A stretch of DNA of 6,321 nt from positions 1 to 6,321 of the forward strand of contig RFSL01000058.1 of NCBI GenBank assembly GCA_009923965.1, given 5' to 3'. The position numbers and the translations under genes are program-made. Positions 1 through 6,321 of the stretch are shown in pieces. This stretch comes from Flavobacteriia bacterium. Its GTDB lineage: Bacteria; Bacteroidota; Bacteroidia; Flavobacteriales_D; Crocinitomicaceae. The notes beneath the pieces are model-generated. The model searched no databases. It had not been told where the DNA came from and saw nothing but the letters and a program-made list of their open reading frames with translations. Numbering within the stretch: the first letter of the stretch is position 1; each line of letters opens with the position of its first letter.

Positions 1-885
1 CCCTATACAATCTTTACGCCTTATTCAAGAAAATGGAAGGCAAATTTAAAAGAAGAGGACCTAAGAGAATATTCCATAGAAAAATATAGTGGAAATTTAG
101 TTCAAAAAAAACAAGAAGGAGAAGTCTTAATTACTCTTGAAGAGATGGGTTTTGAATCAAAAGTTTTGCATGATTTTCCAGATAGAATTGCCAAGAACGA
201 AATTTTAAAAAATTATCACCTTTCTCGAAACTTTCCTGCTGTGAAGGGAACTAGCAAGTTAAGTCTTCATCTAAGATTCGGAACGATTAGTATTCGAAAG
301 TTGGCATTGATAGCTCGAGAACAAAACGAAACCTACCTTAACGAGTTAATATGGCGTGACTTTTATCAAATGATTATTTTTCACTTTCCAAAAAGTGCTG
401 AAAATTCATTTAAAGCACAATACGACAAAATTATTTGGGAAAAAAACGAAGCCCATTTTGATTCTTGGTGTACTGGAAAAACAGGTTATCCTATAGTTGA
501 TGCTGGAATGCGAGAATTAAATGCAACAGGTTTTATGCACAACAGAGTTAGAATGGTTGTAGCTAGCTTTCTCACAAAACATTTGTTGTTAGATTGGCGC
601 TTGGGAGCCTCCTACTTTGCTGAGAAATTATTGGATTTTGAACTTGCCAGTAATACTGGGGGATGGCAATGGGCAGCAGGTTGTGGTTGTGATGCCGCTC
701 CCTATTTTCGTGTATTCAATCCGCAAGCGCAGCAGGAAAAATTTGATAAATCATTCGAATACATTAAAAAATGGGTTCCAGAATACGGAACAAGTTCTTA
801 TCCTGAGCCAATTATTGAACATAAATTTGCAAGAGAGCGAATTTTACAACGATTTAAATCTGCATTAAACGAAACCAATGCTTAA
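1..885 (+). CDS. phrB: Deoxyribodipyrimidine (CPD) photolyase, class I, 5'-truncated
   Basis: The reading frame is open from base 1, so the N-terminal antenna-binding Rossmann domain lies outside the window. The 294 residues present are the linker and the helical FAD domain; E. coli PhrB has 472. The fragment opens with the family motif FTPYSRKWK. It then shows the FAD phosphate loop GTSKLSLHLRFG (83-94), NELIWRDFY (114-122), GYPIVDAGMR (162-171), MHNRVRM (179-185) and GGWQWA (220-225). Aligned by eye with E. coli PhrB, the electron-transfer Trp triad is intact: W146, W199 and W222 match W306, W359 and W382. The lesion-pocket residues E115, W118, N181, M185 and W224 match E274, W277, N341, M345 and W384. 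N218 matches N378, the Asn facing flavin N5, which favours a photolyase over a plant-type cryptochrome. By family, the enzyme uses blue light and reduced FAD to split cyclobutane pyrimidine dimers in the cytoplasm. The stop overlaps the next gene by 8 bases. An ATG at 145 is internal, not the start. Confidence 0.95.
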   Translation, partial: PYTIFTPYSRKWKANLKEEDLREYSIEKYSGNLVQKKQEGEVLITLEEMGFESKVLHDFPDRIAKNEILKNYHLSRNFPAVKGTSKLSLHLRFGTISIRKLALIAREQNETYLNELIWRDFYQMIIFHFPKSAENSFKAQYDKIIWEKNEAHFDSWCTGKTGYPIVDAGMRELNATGFMHNRVRMVVASFLTKHLLLDWRLGASYFAEKLLDFELASNTGGWQWAAGCGCDAAPYFRVFNPQAQQEKFDKSFEYIKKWVPEYGTSSYPEPIIEHKFARERILQRFKSALNETNA

Positions 886-1342
886 AATAGAAGATGCCTG
901 TCCAATTTTTGAGTTGCCAAATCAATTTGGAGAGACTATAAAAATTAGTGAATTGTTAGAAAAAAAAATACTTGTTATTTTCTTTTATCCAAAAGACAAT
1001 ACTGCAGGTTGCACCTTAGAAGCTTGTTCTTTTAGAGATAATTATGCTGAATTTCAAGGTTTAAATTGTGAGATTATTGGTATTTCGTCTGATAATGTAG
1101 ACCGTCACTTAGCATTCTCAACAAAATATCTCTTAAACTACACCCTACTCGCTGATTCAAATAAAAAAGCACGAAAAGCATTTGAAGTTCCAACAAATTT
1201 ATTTGGTCTAATTCCCGGAAGAGTTACATACGTAATTGGCTTGGATAAAAAAATTAAAGCAATTTATAATTCACAAACAAATCCCTTTGGTCACATTCAA
1301 AAAGCGCTGGAAATAGTTAAGGTTCTGAATTCAGACTCATAA
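878..1342 (+). CDS. bcp: Thioredoxin-dependent peroxiredoxin, Bcp/PrxQ type
   Basis: The 154-residue protein matches the usual length of Bcp/PrxQ peroxiredoxins, which reduce hydrogen peroxide and organic hydroperoxides in the cytoplasm and are recycled by thioredoxin. The active-site segment FFYPKDNTAGCTLEAC (35-50) contains the P-x3-T-x2-C signature: P38, T42 and peroxidatic C45. C50, five residues on, is at the position of the resolving cysteine of E. coli Bcp (C45/C50), so this is probably an atypical 2-Cys enzyme. R115 in GRVTYVIG is the likely conserved arginine of the active site. The residue before GCT is Ala rather than the commoner Pro, a variant I regard as tolerated. There is no signal peptide. 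The ATG lies inside the photolyase end (shared bases ATGCTTAA), and the protein aligns from its first residues, so this start is well supported. The overlap suggests translational coupling and joint use in light or oxidative stress; that role is inference. Confidence 0.95.
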   Translation: MLKIEDACPIFELPNQFGETIKISELLEKKILVIFFYPKDNTAGCTLEACSFRDNYAEFQGLNCEIIGISSDNVDRHLAFSTKYLLNYTLLADSNKKARKAFEVPTNLFGLIPGRVTYVIGLDKKIKAIYNSQTNPFGHIQKALEIVKVLNSDS

Positions 1343-1422
1343 AATAATTTATTGGTTATTTTAAGCGTCTTTTTGCCTGCCACTGACACAAAATGTGTAA
1401 CTTCACGAAAATTTATTTAGTA
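1343..1422. other. Intergenic gap, possible promoter or 5' leader
   Basis: This 80-base gap is the largest in the window if the next gene starts at 1423. It is the most natural place for transcription to end after bcp and restart for the FKBP genes. Visible here are an A/T-only 8-bp inverted repeat beginning on the bcp stop codon (1340-1347 with 1356-1363) and a short G/C-containing palindrome, ACACA-AAA-TGTGT (1386-1398). A TTG at 1373-1375 followed 22 bases later by TAACTTCA fits the Bacteroidota -33/-7 consensus (TTG, TAnnTTTG) poorly. None of these is strong enough to call as a terminator, operator or promoter on its own. Confidence 0.3.
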
Positions 1423-2022
1423 ATGGACTCAGATTTAGGAAAAGTAAGTTACGCAGTTGGAATGAGTATTGGAGAAAGTTTAAAAGCCCAAAACTTAGAA
1501 GATATTGATACGAAAAAGCTTTCGTTAGCGATGGATACTATTTTCAAAAATCAAGACCCACTCTTTACACCTGAGGAAGCGAACGGTATTATTCAAGCTT
1601 ATCTTGATACAAAAAAACATGCAGCTTATGGAAGTCTAAAACTTGAGGGTGAAAAGTTTTTAGAAAATAATAAATCAAATAAAGACATTCAAACCACAGA
1701 ATCTGGATTGCAATATGAAATAATAAAAAGTGGAAATAGCAAGAAACCTTCAAAGACAGATATAGTAAGTGTGCATTATCATGGAACACTTATAGATGGG
1801 ACTGTTTTTGATAGTTCAGTAGAAAGAGGAACACCTGCTAGTTTTGGAGTTCATCAAGTAATTCCAGGATGGACAGAAGCATTGCAATTGATGGATATTG
1901 GCTCCAAATACAGATTATTTATACCACAAGAATTGGCCTATGGTGCAAATCCACATCCAGGTGGACCAATACAACCATTTAGTGCGCTTATTTTTGAAGT
2001 AGAATTATTAGAAATAAATTAA
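1423..2022 (+). CDS. fklB: FKBP-type peptidyl-prolyl isomerase, cytoplasmic FklB-like
   Basis: The 199-residue protein has an N-terminal helical FKBP_N dimerisation segment (about 5-80) and a C-terminal FKBP isomerase domain (about 95-197). It is close in length and layout to E. coli FklB (206 residues), including SSVERGTPASF, IPQELAYG and a PFSALIFEVELLEI tail, as I recall that protein. The drug- and proline-binding residues of FKBP12 are all present: Y119, F129-D130 in TVFDSS, V146-I147, W150 in VIPGW, Y173 in LAYG, and F191. It should therefore be an active cis-trans prolyl isomerase. I chose ATG 1423 over the in-frame ATG 1393. The ten extra residues (MCNFTKIYLV) do not resemble the family or a signal peptide, and MDSDLGKVSYAVG is a normal FKBP_N opening. 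Without a signal peptide the protein should be cytoplasmic. The following FKBP lipoprotein gene starts 7 bases after its stop, so the two are almost certainly co-transcribed. Confidence 0.9.
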   Translation: MDSDLGKVSYAVGMSIGESLKAQNLEDIDTKKLSLAMDTIFKNQDPLFTPEEANGIIQAYLDTKKHAAYGSLKLEGEKFLENNKSNKDIQTTESGLQYEIIKSGNSKKPSKTDIVSVHYHGTLIDGTVFDSSVERGTPASFGVHQVIPGWTEALQLMDIGSKYRLFIPQELAYGANPHPGGPIQPFSALIFEVELLEIN

Positions 2023-2029
2023 AAAAATT

Positions 2030-2956
2030 ATGAAATACCTGTTATTTATTATAGTAAGCTCACTGTTATTTTTTAGCTGTGAAAATAAGAAAGATACTAC
2101 CAAGCCTGTTGAATTTAAAAATCAAAAAGAAAAACTTTCCTATATTCTCGGAGCTATCAATGCCAAAACACTCTCTAATAGCGGTGAAGCATCTTTTAGT
2201 CAACTAGATAAAGAACTTTTAATTAAAGGATTTAATGAAAACCTAAATGGTAAATCAACAGAAGAGTGCTTACAAACTCTACAAAAATTATTTGGTGCAA
2301 CTTATCAAGATTTTAATAAGAAATATGTTAAAGAAGGTTCGCTTTGTATGGGAAGAATGACAGGTTACGCATTTTATTTTGATATTAAAAAATTAGGTGG
2401 CTTAAACGATGTAGACCTTAAATTTGTGAAACTTGGTTACGAAGATGGACTTTATAAAAGAGACACTTTGATAATAAAAGAAAAAGAAATGCGTGAAGAA
2501 ATGCAAAATTTTATTGTAGGATTAAACGAAAAAAACGGTGACAAAATGCTTGCAAAAGCAAAAATTTTAAAAGGCGCTGAAATTTTTGAAAATGGCATTA
2601 TTATGGAAACTTTACGTCCTGGAAAAGGAACACAACCTTCAGCAACTGATGATGTTAAAGTTCATTATATCTTAACTTCTGCATTAGGTGATACAGTTCA
2701 AAATTCGTATACCATGAAAAATGAAGCGGGAAAAATCGAAGCTGTGCCCTTACAATTAAGTGGTGGCGTAATTCCTGGTTGGTCTTTCGTTCTTCCAAAA
2801 ATGAAAAAAGGAGGCTTATACAGAGTATATATACCATGGAACTTAGCTTACGGCGAACAACAAGGGCGAGAATCACTTTGTTTTATAATTGAGCTAATTG
2901 ATCACGCAAAAACTGGAACCTTTGTGAAACCAGAAATGAATCCAAAAGGTCAATAA
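2030..2956 (+). CDS. FKBP-type lipoprotein with divergent active site
   Basis: The 308-residue protein starts with a lipoprotein signal peptide: K2, a hydrophobic stretch to F15, then FFSC with C17 as the lipidated residue. It should be anchored in the cell envelope. Residues 33-90 and 103-165 each resemble an FKBP_N helical segment (LSYILGAINAKTL and SLCMGRMTGYAFYF each lead to a K-x-G-x-x-x-x-L helix), so the dimerisation module seems to occur twice. The FKBP domain covers about 180-292. It keeps VKVHY (209-213), GGVIPGW (245-251), YRVYIPWNLAYGE (264-276) and a final strand FIIEL (285-289). The usual F-D pair of TVFDSS reads Q224-N225, and the loop between LAYG and the last strand lacks the usual IPPN stretch. 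Isomerase activity may be weak or lost, leaving a chaperone or binding role; this is inference. FkpA-like function is the nearest comparison. The start is fixed by the signal peptide and the 7-base gap after the upstream gene. Confidence 0.85.
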   Translation: MKYLLFIIVSSLLFFSCENKKDTTKPVEFKNQKEKLSYILGAINAKTLSNSGEASFSQLDKELLIKGFNENLNGKSTEECLQTLQKLFGATYQDFNKKYVKEGSLCMGRMTGYAFYFDIKKLGGLNDVDLKFVKLGYEDGLYKRDTLIIKEKEMREEMQNFIVGLNEKNGDKMLAKAKILKGAEIFENGIIMETLRPGKGTQPSATDDVKVHYILTSALGDTVQNSYTMKNEAGKIEAVPLQLSGGVIPGWSFVLPKMKKGGLYRVYIPWNLAYGEQQGRESLCFIIELIDHAKTGTFVKPEMNPKGQ

Positions 2957-2986
2957 TATCATTATAAATAGTTCACATTTAAACTT

Positions 2987-4138
2987 ATGAAAAATATCTA
3001 TAAATATCTCTATTTTACTCTTTTTGGATTGTTTTTATACATGCTAAGTTCATGCAGTGAAAAAGTTAAATTAGTTGGGGATTTTGAGGAGACAGTTGTT
3101 GTTTATGGCTTATTAGATCAAGCTGATTCGCTGCATTATATAAAAATAAACAGGGCTTTTATTGGGCCAGGAAACGCTTTAGAAATTGCACAAATAGCGG
3201 ATTCAAGTTATTTCACCAATGTAGACGCAACTATTTCTGAATATCTGAACGGAAATCTTACAAGATCATGGTTATTAAGGGATACGATTTTAGATAATAA
3301 AGATACAAGTGGCGTTTTTTATGCTCCCGAGCAAAAAGTATATTACTTTAAAACATTGCCAACTGCATTTAATGATGCAATACAAACTTCCACAAATCCA
3401 CAAATGAATTCATTAAATCCCCAAGCAAATTATAAAATTGATATTGTTCTTAACGATGGTGAATTTAGTGTTAGTGGAGAAACTGATTTAGTGAGAGGGA
3501 TAACTTCTTCAGCAGCTACTCAAAACTTTAATTTTAAGTTTGCTAATAATCCTGGAGAATATATATCTACAGGAATAACAGTTTCTTCAACAGGGAATTC
3601 TTATGTTTTAAATACACAAATGAAAATTGCTTTTAATGAATGGGAAAACGCTACTTATGCAGAAAAATCATTCTTTTGGGCTCTTGGTGAAGCAGATGTT
3701 CAACCAAATTCAAGTAAAATCTTTACAGCAAATGGCGAAACATTTTATGATTTAATGAAAAGTAAATGTACTGAAAATTCAGCTATTACAAAAAGAACGT
3801 TTCAAGGGGTTACAATAAAAATTACTGGTGGAGCAGAAGAACTCTACAACTACATAGCCGTTAATAAGCCTTCATCTGGCTTAGCTCAAAGTAAACCAAG
3901 TTACACAAATCTTAGTGTTTCAAATGGAAAAAGAGTAATTGGTATTTTCTCGTCTCGTCAAACTGTTGAAATCTACCATCCTTTTTATGTTTCACCTCAA
4001 CAGGCATATTTAAGGGCACTTGATAAGAAAAGCACAAGAGAACTTTGTATCGGCTCTAAAACTGGATTGTATTTATTTTGCTCCAATCATCCTGGAGACA
4101 ACATAGTAAATCAAGAAGAAAGCTACGCTTGTCAATAA
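2987..4138 (+). CDS. Probable DUF4249-like lipoprotein of unknown function
   Basis: The 383-residue protein has a lipoprotein signal peptide: K2 and K6, a hydrophobic core to M19, then LSSC with C23 as the lipid-bearing cysteine. The mature part begins with a strand-rich segment (TVVVYGLLDQADSLHYIKIN, 36-55) followed by RAFIGPGNALEIAQIADSS. This opening, a predicted all-beta body and a C-terminal ELC...FCS pattern recall the Bacteroidota DUF4249 family, but that match is from memory. Cysteines C354, C365 and C382 near the C-terminus could form a disulfide outside the cytoplasm. There is no enzyme motif I recognise. It follows the FKBP lipoprotein gene by 30 bases and may share its transcript. 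An envelope location is well supported; whether it faces the surface is not, since the residues after the cysteine (SEKVK) are not a clear surface-export signal. Members of this family are often found beside a TonB-dependent receptor gene, which is absent here. Confidence 0.75.
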   Translation: MKNIYKYLYFTLFGLFLYMLSSCSEKVKLVGDFEETVVVYGLLDQADSLHYIKINRAFIGPGNALEIAQIADSSYFTNVDATISEYLNGNLTRSWLLRDTILDNKDTSGVFYAPEQKVYYFKTLPTAFNDAIQTSTNPQMNSLNPQANYKIDIVLNDGEFSVSGETDLVRGITSSAATQNFNFKFANNPGEYISTGITVSSTGNSYVLNTQMKIAFNEWENATYAEKSFFWALGEADVQPNSSKIFTANGETFYDLMKSKCTENSAITKRTFQGVTIKITGGAEELYNYIAVNKPSSGLAQSKPSYTNLSVSNGKRVIGIFSSRQTVEIYHPFYVSPQQAYLRALDKKSTRELCIGSKTGLYLFCSNHPGDNIVNQEESYACQ

Positions 4139-4188
4139 GTTATTGTTCTAACTATTTAAAAATATAGGCGTTTTATTATTTTTACACT
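4139..4188. other. Intergenic gap upstream of priA
   Basis: This 50-base A/T-rich gap contains the in-frame TAG at 4165-4167 that limits priA to the GTG at 4189. A TATTTTTA at 4177-4184 matches the Bacteroidota -7 box TAnnTTTG at all but the last base. It lies only five bases before the GTG and has no TTG at a suitable distance upstream, so a promoter is not shown. No G/C-rich hairpin that could act as a terminator is present. Confidence 0.25.
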
Positions 4189-6321
4189 GTGAGTGATAGA
4201 AAAACTTTATTTGCAGATGTTTTACTGCCTGTTCCGATACACCAAGTTTTTACTTATCGTATTCCTTTTGAACTGAATAATTCGGTAAAATTTGGTGTCC
4301 GTGTAATTATCCCATTCGGTAAGAATAAATTACAAACAGGAATTATTACGAGAATACACGAAGAAATTCCAAGTTCTTACCAAGCGAAATACATCGAACA
4401 TCAGTTGGATGAACGCGCAATTATAACTGAAAACCAATTGCACTTTTGGAAATGGATTGCTTCTTATTATATTGCGCCTTTGGGAGATGTAATGAATGCT
4501 GCCTTGCCCTCTAATTTTAAATTAGCAAGCGAAACAATTCTTGTTATTCACCCAGAATTCAGTGCAGAGATAGACAGCCTAAATGAGAAAGAACAGATAA
4601 TTGTTGATGCACTAAGTGCAAAAGATTCTCTCGACTTAAAAGAACTTTCAGTAATTCTCGGAATAAAAACAATTCAACCACTCATAAAAAAGATGATTGA
4701 AAGAAGAATTGTTATTTCAAAAGAAGAAATCAACCAGCGCTATACACCAAAGACACTGACATGTATTTCATTCTCTGAGGATTTTTCAAATGAACAAAAT
4801 TTAGCTCAATTATTAGAAGAAATGGAGCAAAATGCACGTATGCAAAAGCAATTTGACACACTCTTAATTTTAATAAAAGAGGCAATGGATTGCGGTTCTA
4901 TACTTACCCCAATTCCTAAAAAAATACTGATTGAAAAAGGAATTAGTGCATCAGCACTTTTAACATTGGAAAAAAGAGGTGTTCTTATTTCTGAGCGTTA
5001 TCAAATTGATAGAATAAAAAATAAAATAGATACCTCGAATGTATTTAAAGAGTTAACACAAGCACAAGCTCTTGCTTTAGAAGAAATTAAAAGTGCATTT
5101 GAGACAAAAAATGTTGCCTTATTACATGGTGTTACAGGCTCTGGAAAAACTGAAATTTATGTTCAACTTATTCAAGAACAATTAGACAGCGGAAAGCAGA
5201 TTTTATTTCTTCTACCAGAAATTGCCTTAACAACTCAATTAATACAGCGCTTATCTTACTACTTTGGAGCACAAGTTGGAGTTTATCATTCGCGGTTTAA
5301 TCAAAATGAACGAATTGAAATATGGAACAAAGTAATTGAAAATAATGCAAAACAATTTCGAATTATTTTAGGTGCTCGTTCTTCGGTATTTCTTCCATAC
5401 CAAGACTTGGGATTAATTATCGTAGATGAGGAGCACGAAAGTTCCTTTAAACAATATGATCCTTCTCCAAGATACAATGCAAGAGATGCAGCAATTATTC
5501 TAGCAAAGCAATACGGCGCAAAAGTATTACTAGGAACTGCTACTCCATCGTTGGAAACATATTACAATGCAAAGACAGGCAAATTTGCGCTTATTAATTT
5601 ATTAGAGCGATATAAGGGTCTCGAGCTCCCAGAAATTATTTGTGCCGATTTAAAACGCGAGCGAAAATTAAAAAATATGCAGGCTCATTTTTCATCTCTT
5701 TTAGTCGATGAGATGAAAATAGCACTCGATAAAGGTGAGCAAATAATTTTATTTCAAAACCGCAGAGGATATACACCACTTTGGTCATGTGAAATTTGTG
5801 CCTGGACTCCAAGATGCATAAATTGTGATGTTTCATTAACCTACCACAAACACAGTAACTTGTTAAAATGCCATTACTGTAGTTATTCATCAGCACCTGT
5901 TGGATCGTGTCCATCTTGTGGAAGCAATCGCTTAAAAATGCTTGGTTTCGGAACGGAAAAAATAGAGGATGATTTGGCCTTAATTTTTCCAGAAAATAGC
6001 ATTAAAAGATTGGATTTAGATAGCACAAGAAGCAAAAATGCCTACGAAGAAATATTGAGCGATTTTGAAAATCGGAAGATTGATGTTTTAATCGGTACGC
6101 AAATGGTAACAAAAGGTCTGGATTTTGATAATGTGAGTCTCGTCGGAATATTAGATGCTGATATGCTTTTAAAAAGACCAGATTTCAGAGCATATGAAAG
6201 ATCGTATCAGCTGATGTCACAGGTTGCTGGAAGAGCAGGGAGAAAAGAAAAAAGAGGGAAAGTAATTATCCAAACCGCAGATCCAGAACATTGGGTTATT
6301 CAATTAGTAATGAAACACGAT
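4189..6321 (+). CDS. priA: Primosomal protein N' (replication restart helicase PriA), 3'-truncated
   Basis: The frame stays open for 711 codons to the window edge. By comparison with related PriA proteins of about 800 residues, roughly 100 residues of the C-terminus are missing. PriA is the 3'-to-5' superfamily 2 helicase that recognises abandoned replication forks and reloads the replicative helicase. The N-terminus (FADVLLPVPIHQVFTYRIP, 8-26) is the typical fork-binding 3'BD start. The helicase motifs are GVTGSGKT (314-321, Walker A), DEEH (413-416, Walker B), GTATPS (449-454), GTQMVTKGLDF (636-646) and QVAGRAGR (678-685). All eight zinc ligands are present as four CxxC-type pairs: C534/C537, C543/C546, C561/C564 and C574/C577. 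GTG 4189 is the start because a TAG lies 21 bases upstream in frame, the conserved N-terminus begins within ten codons, and the first in-frame ATG (4492) would delete the 3'BD. No defect is visible in the part present. It follows the lipoprotein gene by 50 bases, probably without functional linkage. Confidence 0.96.
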   Translation, partial: MSDRKTLFADVLLPVPIHQVFTYRIPFELNNSVKFGVRVIIPFGKNKLQTGIITRIHEEIPSSYQAKYIEHQLDERAIITENQLHFWKWIASYYIAPLGDVMNAALPSNFKLASETILVIHPEFSAEIDSLNEKEQIIVDALSAKDSLDLKELSVILGIKTIQPLIKKMIERRIVISKEEINQRYTPKTLTCISFSEDFSNEQNLAQLLEEMEQNARMQKQFDTLLILIKEAMDCGSILTPIPKKILIEKGISASALLTLEKRGVLISERYQIDRIKNKIDTSNVFKELTQAQALALEEIKSAFETKNVALLHGVTGSGKTEIYVQLIQEQLDSGKQILFLLPEIALTTQLIQRLSYYFGAQVGVYHSRFNQNERIEIWNKVIENNAKQFRIILGARSSVFLPYQDLGLIIVDEEHESSFKQYDPSPRYNARDAAIILAKQYGAKVLLGTATPSLETYYNAKTGKFALINLLERYKGLELPEIICADLKRERKLKNMQAHFSSLLVDEMKIALDKGEQIILFQNRRGYTPLWSCEICAWTPRCINCDVSLTYHKHSNLLKCHYCSYSSAPVGSCPSCGSNRLKMLGFGTEKIEDDLALIFPENSIKRLDLDSTRSKNAYEEILSDFENRKIDVLIGTQMVTKGLDFDNVSLVGILDADMLLKRPDFRAYERSYQLMSQVAGRAGRKEKRGKVIIQTADPEHWVIQLVMKHD

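Noticed and set aside
617..868. 83-codon open frame on the + strand inside the photolyase gene
   Set aside because: It runs in another frame across highly conserved photolyase motifs and its translation resembles no family.
918..1027. Ala43 in place of the usual Pro next to the peroxidatic cysteine of Bcp as a sign of inactivity
   Set aside because: The catalytic P38, T42 and C45, the resolving C50 and R115 are all present, and Ala at this site is, to my knowledge, a tolerated variant.
1340..1363. Inverted repeat TAAAATAA / TTATTTTA at the end of bcp as a terminator
   Set aside because: The arms are perfect but consist only of A and T, the stem would be very weak, and such repeats are expected by chance in DNA this AT-rich. 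The T-rich tract downstream is interrupted and not directly adjacent.
1393..1422. Alternative upstream ATG start for the FklB-like gene
   Set aside because: It adds MCNFTKIYLV, which has no counterpart in the family as I know it and is too short and poorly formed to be a signal peptide.
1589..1789. 66-codon open frame on the - strand
   Set aside because: It is antisense to the FklB-like gene and shows no recognisable motif.
2655..2876. 73-codon open frame on the - strand
   Set aside because: It is antisense to the conserved FKBP domain of the lipoprotein, with no protein features of its own.
4177..4184. TATTTTTA as a -7 promoter box for priA
   Set aside because: It lies only five bases from the GTG, lacks the final G of the consensus and has no TTG at the expected distance upstream; similar strings are common in A/T-rich gaps.
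5636..5914. 92-codon open frame on the - strand, rich in Cys and His
   Set aside because: It is antisense to the PriA zinc-binding region, so it is a shadow of the coding strand and not an independent zinc protein.

Overview
The window looks like ordinary core chromosome of a member of the Bacteroidota, probably Flavobacteriales-like, though the rank below phylum is a guess. The signs are AT-rich DNA (about one third G+C by eye), A/T-rich translation leaders with no Shine-Dalgarno motif, lipoprotein signal peptides ending in S-C, and a lipoprotein that resembles the Bacteroidota-specific DUF4249 family. All six genes lie on the + strand and are closely packed. No gene-free stretch exceeds about 80 bases. 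I see no tRNA, rRNA, mobile element, CRISPR array or extended repeat.

Layout: (1) 1-885 is the C-terminal two thirds of a class I CPD photolyase, cut by the left edge. (2) 878-1342 is a Bcp/PrxQ-type peroxiredoxin that overlaps the photolyase stop by 8 bases. (3) 1423-2022 is a cytoplasmic FklB-like FKBP prolyl isomerase. (4) 2030-2956, seven bases later, is an FKBP-type lipoprotein with two FKBP_N-like segments and an altered active site. (5) 2987-4138 is a lipoprotein resembling DUF4249. (6) 4189-6321 is the primosomal helicase PriA, starting at GTG and cut by the right edge. It carries all eight zinc-binding cysteines and the helicase motifs.

Functionally, the first two genes form a plausible photo-oxidative damage pair: light-driven DNA repair and peroxide removal, probably translationally coupled. 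The two FKBP genes form a folding pair, one cytosolic and one at the cell envelope. The DUF4249-like lipoprotein may share their transcript. PriA restarts stalled replication forks and is probably only a neighbour.

I did not find a convincing undescribed system. The most interesting item is the FKBP lipoprotein: its Phe-Asp active-site pair reads Gln-Asn, its loop before the last strand is shortened, and its N-terminal module looks duplicated. It may be a chaperone or scaffold rather than an efficient isomerase.
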